From NCBI GenBank assembly GCA_963576735.1, contig OY755188.1:992001-1056000 (forward strand): a stretch of DNA of 64,000 nucleotides. Direction: 5' to 3'. The stretch is from Bedellia somnulentella (lineage: Eukaryota > Arthropoda > Insecta > Lepidoptera > Bedelliidae). Below are positions 57,601 to 64,000 of this stretch, piece by piece. The position numbers were made by a program, and so were the translations under genes. The notes under the pieces were generated by a model. It saw nothing but the letters and a program-made list of their open reading frames with translations, had not been told where the DNA came from and did not search any database. Positions within the stretch are counted from its first letter, which is position 1. The number at the start of each line of letters is the position of its first letter.

Positions 57601-60600
57601 AATGAAACTGTTGTCGCTGTTAGGGTTTCTTGGCGAACCTAAGGAAATAGAAGTATTATACTTAATAATTCTATAGTGTTTGTAGGTTTTAATTAGTTGT
57701 AATAAAATTTCGGTGTACAGTTTAGTACTTTTGACATATAATCGGGAGGTCTATGATTAATACTAAAAAAAGGCGTAGCCGGAGCTTCGGAATTGGAAAT
57801 TCGACAGTCACTTTTGAAAGGGTAGTAGGTGATAGGACTCCAGCCATGTTGCCTAGTAAACACTTAAAAAGCACAAAAACCCTAATTAGCCCATTACGAT
57901 ACGCACGGAAAAAATTGGTTATTTCTATTCTAAGCCCTACACAGCAAATTCTCAATTTTAGTACTAGAAATAATAATTTGCCGTGTAGTGCCGGCTTAGA
58001 ATGTCGCTACCCGTTTCTACCCACGGGTGTCGTAAGAGGCGACTAAGGGTATTGGGGCTTTTTATTGGATTTTTGGGCGATGCGGTTGGAGACCCATCAC
58101 CAAAAACCTTTATTCTTACCATCTTTTCCCCACTCAACTTCCAAAAGTGGCTGAGGAATTTATAATTCCTTAGCTCTGGTTACCCCTTCTAGGGAAATAT
58201 AGCCGTGAGTATATGTATGTAAATAATCACTCAACTTTCGAAAGTGGTTTTCCTTCTGTGATGTAGCACCATCATTTCTAATTCTGAAGCTCAATCTACC
58301 TATTTTAGAAATTTGTAGCTTTGAACATATGTGAATGTTTGTGATAAACTTACCTGAACAACAGGCCCAGGCGGGAATGCTTCTCTCAGCTGAATAGTAT
58401 GAACAGCCTCTCCAAGTGTATTTGTCGCTATACATTTATAATATCCATACAAAGACGGGTCTGTAGGTATGACTGTCACATAACTGATAGGCCCAGATCC
58501 ATAAATCCTAACATGAGGAGATTCTACAAGATCATATTCATGGAATTTCCATTTAATGGTGGCATTCGGTATACTTTCGGCCACACAACTTATGTTGACA
58601 GGTTGGCCGTTCCAACTCCATATGGGGACGTTGGTCATGTGGTCGAATGATGGTTTGAATTGTACTGTGAGGTGACCGTTCTTTCGGGATTCGCCTCCTG
58701 GTGAAATTATTGAATTGTTAATAATCATATATTAGGTATTCAGAAACATAAGTACTGTGCATTATTGTGCATTACAAAAACTACTAATTCCAATTTTATT
58801 TGCAAATTTATCAAATTCGAAATTATTTGCATTTTATAAATAAGAAGTTGGTCATAGATCTACACTCATCTCATCTTTGAAAATTTAATAAAAACAATAT
58901 GTTCATGATCTCTAAATATCACATAAAAATATGATTGAATAAACTGATATTCTTGAATAATTTAACAAACATCAAAGGGCAAAAGAAAACCAACCTACTC
59001 TTAAACATAAGTAGGCTTTTCCTTACAATGGGCTTACCTTCGTTTTGAGCAAGACATTCGTATAATCCATCGTCAGTCCTATTTAATTTAGCGACTGTGA
59101 TAACAGCTGTCGATTGCATTTGGTCTCCCGTTTGTCTTGATGAGGTCTCGATTGTGATTCTGAAATAAGGCTTGTTATTTCTTTACTGTTTCTATTAGAA
59201 GCTAGTTTGAAGAGAAAAATCATGCATTATACTGTTTCTACTACTAACTATTTTGAATCTAAAATGTTTCAGTATTTTTCACAACAGTGGTGCATTGAAA
59301 TTAAATCTTTAGACTATAACGCCCGAATTCTGAATTGAGTATTCTAGCTGTTTACTCAGATGTTAAGATTTCAATTCGACAGAACGATACTTAAGTTGTT
59401 CTCAGCTGGAACACTCAATTCAGAATTCGGGCGTAAGTCATATTGAAATCACTTTTACCTTTTAGTATTAAACTTGCTGTTAAAGAGAATATACCTGAGG
59501 AGTAAATATAAGAAATATGGTTTCTTCTCACTCTAACACACAAATCCTGCTCATACTAAACGTTAATTAGATTAAAGCTTTAACTACACTTACTGATACT
59601 ACGGTTTATTATTGAAAATTTAGTGACACACAAAATTGATGTTATATTCATAGCTTCTATAAATGTGTATTTCTGATTTTGTTGTAATGTGTATTTCCAC
59701 GCAACTTCCAAAAGTGGCTGAGGAATTTCTAATTCCTTAGCTCTGGCTACCCCTTTCTTGGGATTTATAGCCGTGAGTATACGTATGTATGTATGTATGT
59801 GTATTTCTGTTGTCTTTGTGATGTATGTGATCATGCTTAGTGTGTCTGAGCAGGAGAAATAAATGTTTACCTATCTATCTAAATCTATAATTAAATGATG
59901 CCAAAAATCCATTATCTTTGTGACAAACTTACCTCCCATCATCATTAGGTCCATTAACAAACGGGACTTGACTGCTCAATTTCCTGAATGTAATTTTGGG
60001 GGCTGGTCTTCCAGTGGCCTTACATTCTAATCTTCCTTCAGTCTTTTCAGGTACAGTGATATTATAAAGCTCGAATATTTTAGGAGGAACCAGAACTTCT
60101 ACTTCTACTTCTGTTTCGTTCTGGCCAGCTTTGTTGACGGCACTGCAGATGTATTTGCCGTAATCGCCGGCTTCGACTCGGTCGAATATCAAGAGGCCTG
60201 TTAACTCGTTTACGCTAAAGCGGGATGAAGTTGCTAGATTCTGGAAAAGGTTTTGTGGATTAATATTTTTGTGTGTGAGGTTGGTTTGTTTAACAGTGTT
60301 TGTAGGAAGTTGAAGGTTTTATAAGGTCTAAAATTGATTTGCTGTGTAGTGTCAAAAACAAGTACCTCTCGCGTCGAAGCCTTAATCCAAGTATAAGTGG
60401 GTGGCGGTTGTCCCCGAGCTTGGCAAGTGATGGCTGCGGACTCCCCTTCTTTGATCAACACGCGAGGTTCTCTTTCTGCCATCTCTGGCGCTGTGTAGAC
60501 CTAAATAAATAAATAATAGAATATAGGTTAGATTACCTTTGTTGGTAGTGTATGGGCGGGATCATGGGATGTTACAAAAAAAAAACTAAGTCATGCGTCA

Positions 60601-63600
60601 AGACCATGAATGTATAACAAAGCGATAATGTTCTTTTTTAGTCAATATAAGTTTGGAACCTTAATTTTCCCATATTTTCTGCGGAACATTAAAACAATAT
60701 AGAAAATAGTTGATACTGACGCTCTAGTTTGGCTAGTTGAGGCAGTTTTAATTGACAGTTAAGTTTGATATACCTACAAAAACATGAAAATAAAAATATA
60801 GATATTCTGCATGGCACGGAGGATATGACAAACAAAACTGTGGATGTGTACGTCATGGGACTAAATACTGGAACAAACGACGTAGGACAAAGCGAAAGAG
60901 ATCTCACTACGACAAGGTTCTGACTTTAAGTTTTGGCTCCTTATTTTTAACAACTTTTCTAAGCAACTTCAAAATCAAATCTCAAATTTTGCTAATTTAT
61001 TTATTTTGAAGTAATACCCACCTCAAGTTTAATATTCCTCTCCGCCAACTCCCCAGTCTGTATGACGACCGCCCGACACGTGTACGTTCCGTCATCACTC
61101 TCCTGAATGTTCTTGATCAGGAGCCCGTTTGCGTGGATCACGTAGCGGTCACCCGTTACGATCTATGGATTTGTTTTTATTGTTACTGCTAGGGAATATA
61201 ATTTAAAAAGACCTAATCTACATTTTGTGAGTGTGCTCAAAAAACAAGGCGTCCGAAGCATGAAGAATAAAAGAACATAATATATGAAAAGATAAAAATA
61301 AATAAAAATAAATAAATGTTATATGATCGCCATGGTAGACAATACAACTAAATAGAAAACAAGATCTCTACAAGTTATATTCTATTATTACCTGTGCCTG
61401 CACCCACGTATGACATGTAAGAAACATTACGAAATTCAAGAAAATATTAAGAGTTATTTACACAGTAGAGAAATCATAGATCTTACTGAATACTTGGAGT
61501 CATCTCATAGAAAAAATGTATTGTTATTTATTTCATTGCAAAATGTTGAGTGCAGAATTCTCTTAATAATATATTGAAATCCATTATTATTTTTCTCTTT
61601 AACAGCATGAAACATATGATCCAAATACGCTCTTTGTCACGGGGTATATCACCATATAACAGTTAAGTTGTGGTTATACTCTATCATAATGTCCAAGTAA
61701 GATTAAGCATTATTGCTGTGGTTAAAATACTAGTTCTCTTACAAAATAATATAATAGTAGGAATAACAATACTCACAGGAGTTCCCTCTTTGAACCAGTC
61801 GATAGATGGCGCTGGCTCTGCCATAACTTCGCACATCACTTTGAAATCTCTGCCCTTTGTTGCGTATTGGTTCTCGTTGGCGTTTGTCCATGTTATTGCC
61901 ACTATAACAAAATGTTGATATTAACCTTCCAAATTTAATGAGAATCTCAAAATTACATAATTTAGGAACGTTTATCGATCGGGAGTTTAATACGTGAACG
62001 AGTTTACATCTTCGCTAGATGGCGCTTAAATCGATTGTGCCTCATGTGTTCTTGGACATTATCTTACAAAGGCATAAACTCTTCGCTCTAAAAGAGAAGT
62101 ATATATCATTACCTAGTAAAAACAAACTTAAAGCATTCTTACTGTAGTTTTTGTATGCATCAATATGTTATAGATACATGGTCTCGTGTCCTGCGTTCAA
62201 GTGGGGCAGCCGGTAGTCATACGAAAGCCGTTGATGAGAGAACACGTAATGCTCGCATAGACTGTGTCGCTGTCGAGCCTATGACTGCCAAATCATTAAA
62301 ATGGTACACTTACCAAAGGTGTCAAGCAGCACGCTGGAGCTCAGCGGCACGTTGGTGTAGGAGGCGTAGCAGGTGTAGTTGCCCGCCATGGCCGGGGTGA
62401 TGGACGAGATGTACAGCAGCAGCGACTGTTTGGCCGACATCGGTTCTGTGTAGATCTCGGGGCGGGTGCCGGATCTGTAAAAGAGGATGGGGCACAGATA
62501 TCTAATAAAAAACCTTAGATAAGTCACGCGCGCTCAAAAGTGGCACTTATAAAGGGGGCTAAATGGCTCACTTGACTTTAGTCGCACACTAGCTGCCGTC
62601 GCGATCGTTCACTTGTTTTGGCGTGTTTGTTTCTCAAAATAATCGAGAATGCCGTCGTGTGTGATGAGATTTTGCACAAACTATAGTCGAAAAACTACTA
62701 AAAGTGACGGGATTACTTATCATAAGTAAGTATTATACATTTTCAACGTTTCAATTATAATTTATAATAAATTAGGTGTAAGGTGTCATAAAATAGAAGA
62801 AGTATTGTGCGTGTCAAGCGGTCGTCTTAAGGTCATATTTCACGTCGGTGCAGAGAAAATATGTTTGTCTCTTTTTAGCGCTTGCTATGAAATGTGCTAT
62901 CTCGCTGCTATCTCGCTTACATTTCAAATATATTTCTTGGTGTGTTGTTTGGATATATTTCTAGTGATGTTCGTGTGTACAACTGCCGCAATCAGTGCCA
63001 CTCGTAAGCGCGGGTTTCCTTGTATAAAACATATCTAGGTATTTAGTACATCTATGGGATGGGGTAAATAAACTTTAAAGTGGCTTGAGAATTTAACGTT
63101 TTCATTTTTTGTTCATGTGATACTTTAAAGGTGTTATGACTAAAATTAAGAAATGTGTATGGGTAAACACATAGTTTGGAAGAGTAAGTATAAGAATTTA
63201 ATGACATGAATTTAGTTACACAAATATGGACAATAATTTTGTTCTGAAGGGAATCAAGCGTGCAACCTGTGCGCCGAAATAACCTTGTTACTTCTTATCG
63301 TTATTTCGGTTCTAAATAAATAAAATTAGATCATTCAAAGTCATAGATTTTTAATCAACAATAGTTTAGTCATGTTTGCATTAGAAGTACATTATTCTAA
63401 CAATAACCACTAACAAATTTCTCAAATTTTTTTATTAAATACAGTATTTATTTAAACTTAGAGTTTCTCTAAAAGGAGTTGCTATTCCAAAATTGGATTG
63501 TCCCAACTACAGACGACAAAACGAAACAAAAATCAAAAGCCCATCAAGTACTTACACAGCTTCATTAATGACATTTCCTTTAGGGTCCTTCCACTGCAAT

Positions 63601-63718
63601 TGGTTGATGAGCTTCGGGTCCTCAGCGTCCACTTGACAGGTCAGCACCACGGACTTGCCGACGGCCACCGTCTGCTGTTTCTGAACCGGGTATATCCTGA
63701 GCGTCTGGGCTGAGCCGC
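51490..63718 (-). CDS. Fas2: Fasciclin 2, NCAM-type adhesion protein (5' end beyond window)
   Basis: Homophilic cell-adhesion receptor for axon guidance and synapse growth. Transmembrane exons (high to low): 63556-63718, 62314-62474, 61777-61901, 61022-61162, 60366-60500, 59933-60240, 59038-59159, 58354-58697, 57364-57638, 56829-56976, 56390-56582, 53773-53968, 53023-53085 (cassette), 51490-51613. All joins have GT-AG ends and consistent phases. They give 831 residues of five Ig domains, two FN3 domains, one membrane helix and a cytoplasmic tail ending [12 protein letters not shown] is the PDZ ligand by which Drosophila Fas2 binds Discs large. The signal peptide and first residues are missing because the 5' exon is off the right edge. 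Alternative endings at 55646-55734 and possibly 56238-56389 would make GPI-anchored forms, known for Manduca and Drosophila Fas2. Domain order and the C-terminus make the identification firm. Confidence 0.96.
53023..53085 (-). CDS. Fas2: Fas2 Pro-rich (PEST-like) cassette exon
   Basis: 63 nt, a multiple of three. Acceptor CCCTTATTGCAG, donor GAC|GTAAGA. It reads [19 protein letters not shown] then TPT before joining DEKEPLKD. If it is skipped, the transmembrane exon joins the terminal exon in frame, so it is a natural cassette. It matches the alternative PEST+ tail known in insect Fas2. GC-rich unlike its surroundings. The acceptor region is duplicated upstream. Confidence 0.88.
53086..53625. 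repeat. Imperfect tandem repeat, four units, beside the Fas2 cassette exon
   Basis: Units start near 53090, 53255, 53360 and 53499 and share AATAAGGGATTG, then CCAGCCG, AAACTAGTGG and AAATCTACCAGTTT. Spacing is irregular (165, 105 and 139 bp). The first unit contains the polypyrimidine tract and AG of the cassette exon; the other three are copies of that splice-acceptor region lying upstream in the direction of transcription. Confidence 0.82.
53773..53968 (-). CDS. Fas2: Fas2 transmembrane exon
   Basis: Encodes the last extracellular residues ([14 protein letters not shown]), one membrane helix ([20 protein letters not shown]) and the start of the cytoplasmic part ([17 protein letters not shown]). 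196 nt, entering with 2 nt of a codon and leaving with 2, the same entry phase as the GPI exon. Confidence 0.94.
55646..55734 (-). CDS. Fas2: Fas2 alternative GPI-anchor exon
   Basis: After a TTTTCTAG acceptor with the same phase as the transmembrane exon, the frame reads [17 protein letters not shown] then [11 protein letters not shown] and stop (55646-55648). Small residues (NGSAS), a short polar spacer and a hydrophobic C-terminus at the stop are the pattern of a GPI-attachment signal. It would give a 733-residue form within the window. Position between the last FN3 exon and the transmembrane exon also fits. Confidence 0.75.
56238..56389 (-). CDS. Fas2: Possible Fas2 intron-retention ending
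   Basis: Beyond the donor of exon 56390-56582 the frame stays open for 50 codons ([19 protein letters not shown] ... [11 protein letters not shown]) and ends with a hydrophobic stretch [13 protein letters not shown] at the stop. That is also GPI-signal-like. It may be a genuine alternative ending, or chance. Confidence 0.4.
56390..56582 (-). CDS. Fas2: Fas2 exon, second half of FN3-2
   Basis: [20 protein letters not shown] through [20 protein letters not shown] to YIQTALG. The donor CTTG|GTGAGT sets the phase used by the GPI and transmembrane exons. Confidence 0.94.
56829..56976 (-). CDS. Fas2: Fas2 exon, first half of FN3-2
   Basis: [12 protein letters not shown] ... [20 protein letters not shown] then SYCP. 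The [13 protein letters not shown] block is typical of Fas2/NCAM FN3 domains. Acceptor ATTTGTAG, donor CCA|GTAAGT. Confidence 0.94.
57364..57638 (-). CDS. Fas2: Fas2 exon, FN3-1
   Basis: [20 protein letters not shown] ... [19 protein letters not shown] to DMPRR. One complete FN3 domain in one exon; acceptor TTTCCTTAG, donor GAG|GTAAAG. Confidence 0.94.
57755..57950 (-). mobile_element. Old SINE-A copy in a Fas2 intron
   Basis: GGCGTAGCCGGAGCTTCGGA to TCTAAGCCCTACACAGCA; diverged. It stands almost back-to-back with the younger copy at 57978. Confidence 0.7.
57978..58222 (+). mobile_element. SINE-A copy in a Fas2 intron
   Basis: TGCCGTGTAGTGCCGGCTTA head to GTGAGTATATGTATGTA; full length and well preserved. 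Confidence 0.9.
58354..58697 (-). CDS. Fas2: Fas2 exon, Ig5
   Basis: [15 protein letters not shown] finishes Ig4; [15 protein letters not shown] ... [17 protein letters not shown] is Ig5 with both Cys; it ends FPPGPVVQ at a CAG|GTAAGT donor. Confidence 0.95.
59038..59159 (-). CDS. Fas2: Fas2 exon, second part of Ig4
   Basis: [20 protein letters not shown] then [17 protein letters not shown], the DxGxYxC strand of Ig4. Acceptor TTATTTCAG. Confidence 0.94.
59319..59434. mobile_element. Small MITE in a Fas2 intron
   Basis: 116 bp with perfect 22-bp terminal inverted repeats (ACGCCCGAATTCTGAATTGA and two more bases). Short loop, no coding capacity. Target duplication unclear. Confidence 0.8.
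59700..59800 (+). mobile_element. SINE-A 3' half in a Fas2 intron
   Basis: CAACTTCCAAAAGTGGCTGA to GTGAGTATACGTATGTATG. Confidence 0.8.
59933..60240 (-). CDS. Fas2: Fas2 exon, end of Ig3 and start of Ig4
   Basis: [39 protein letters not shown] (Ig3 end), then [20 protein letters not shown] (Ig4 start). Acceptor TTTTCCAG, donor GGGAG|GTAAGT. Confidence 0.95.
60366..60500 (-). CDS. Fas2: Fas2 exon, start of Ig3
   Basis: [45 protein letters not shown]. 45 codons, phase 0 at both ends. Confidence 0.95.
61022..61162 (-). CDS. Fas2: Fas2 exon, end of Ig2
   Basis: [38 protein letters not shown], ending NIKLE before a GTGGGT donor. 47 codons. Confidence 0.95.
61225..61290 (+). mobile_element. LINE fragment in a Fas2 intron
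   Basis: GAGTGTGCTCAAAAAACAAG, GCGTCCGAAGCATGAAGAAT: the IESVLKK region of the LINE at 26096. Confidence 0.6.
61777..61901 (-). CDS. Fas2: Fas2 exon, start of Ig2
   Basis: [41 protein letters not shown] before a GTGAGT donor. Confidence 0.95.
62314..62474 (-). CDS. Fas2: Fas2 exon, end of Ig1
   Basis: [48 protein letters not shown]-rich compared with neighbours. Confidence 0.95.
62548..62725 (+). CDS. Possible THAP-domain first exon with its own TATA box
   Basis: On the strand opposite Fas2, inside its intron. TATAAA is at 62548-62553 and an ATG at 62649, opening [20 protein letters not shown] then GITYH (25 codons) and a strong donor AA|GTAAGT after 62725. The M-P-x-C-x4-C start, a Lys-rich stretch and G-[VI]-[ST]-[YF]-H match the N-terminus of THAP zinc fingers. 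The expected next exon (..FP ... W) was not found to 63500, so this is either a decayed gene or transposon piece, or a gene whose second exon lies beyond the window. Confidence 0.5.
63556..63718 (-). CDS. Fas2: Fas2 exon, start of Ig1 (first exon in window)
   Basis: [53 protein letters not shown]. Acceptor CTTCACAG. It enters with 2 nt of a codon, so at least one upstream exon with the signal peptide lies outside. Confidence 0.95.
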
Positions 63719-63907
63719 CTGTGAAGAGATGAAGATTTAGTTGGATTTACAATATAAGTTTTATGTTCATGTCTGTTTTCTGTCCTGTTTTGATACTTAA
63801 TTGGTTAATTGGATGTCCTTTATACAGATTTGCCTAGATTTCACTGTTGTGCCTTTGAAGTTTAACATTCACAACTGAGTTTGCTTTTTGCTATTTGATA
63901 GATATTT

Positions 63908-64000
63908 TATAAACATAAACATAAACGTTCACGCCGTTTATCCCCGAAGGGGTTGGCAGAGGTACCAATACTCCTGAACTCACATGGCAAGCGCCATCTA
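63908..64000 (-). mobile_element. SINE-B copy cut by the window edge
   Basis: ACATAAACATAAACGTTCAC, GCCGTTTATCCCCGAAGGG, then CTGAACTCACATGGCAAGCG, the same variant as the SINE-B at 36075. Confidence 0.8.

Overview
The window is nuclear DNA of a lepidopteran (moth or butterfly). It holds the edge of an eggshell (chorion) gene cluster on the left and most of the cell-adhesion gene Fasciclin 2 on the right. Two-exon chorion genes arranged as divergent class A/class B pairs, AT-rich DNA and very dense short retroposons with ATGT or CATA tails all fit Lepidoptera. The species cannot be named from the sequence.

Layout. (1) 1-3703: an internally deleted BEL/Pao LTR retrotransposon (gag-protease, end of integrase, 3' LTR). 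(2) 3756-5594, minus strand: a transposase-like protein gene broken by one in-frame stop. (3) 6124-29246: four divergent chorion pairs. Pair 1 is an orphan class A exon 1 (minus) with a complete class B gene (plus). Pairs 2 and 3 are complete A(-)/B(+) pairs. Pair 4 is reversed, B(-)/A(+), and its shared promoter is split by about 1.5 kb of retroposons. The class A gene of pair 4 has proline/tryptophan-rich arms instead of glycine-rich ones. A relic chorion 3' end lies downstream of B2. (4) 29250-51489: about 22 kb in which I find no credible gene, filled with SINEs, LINE 3' ends and tRNA-like repeats. (5) 51490-63718, minus strand: Fasciclin 2 exons for five Ig domains, two FN3 domains, a transmembrane exon, a cassette PEST-like exon, a terminal exon ending in NSAV, and one or two candidate GPI-anchor endings. 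The signal-peptide exon lies beyond the right edge. A small THAP-like first exon on the plus strand sits in a Fas2 intron.

How it works together. The paired chorion genes are probably co-expressed in follicle cells from bidirectional promoters of about 315-340 bp. Each has two TATA boxes, GATA sites and a conserved ACGTG element. Chorion A and B proteins pack together in the eggshell. Fas2 is an unrelated neural adhesion gene.

Mobile DNA. Four or more repeat families recur. SINE-A (about 245 bp) shares its 3' tail with a LINE also present here. SINE-B is tRNA-derived with an internal hairpin. A third SINE-like family occurs twice. A tRNA-like family is flanked by extended inverted arms. Several MITEs are present, including a probable PIF/Harbinger element. 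Exon boundaries were set by hand from GT/AG sites, reading-frame phase and protein continuity. Every multi-exon join reported is phase-consistent.
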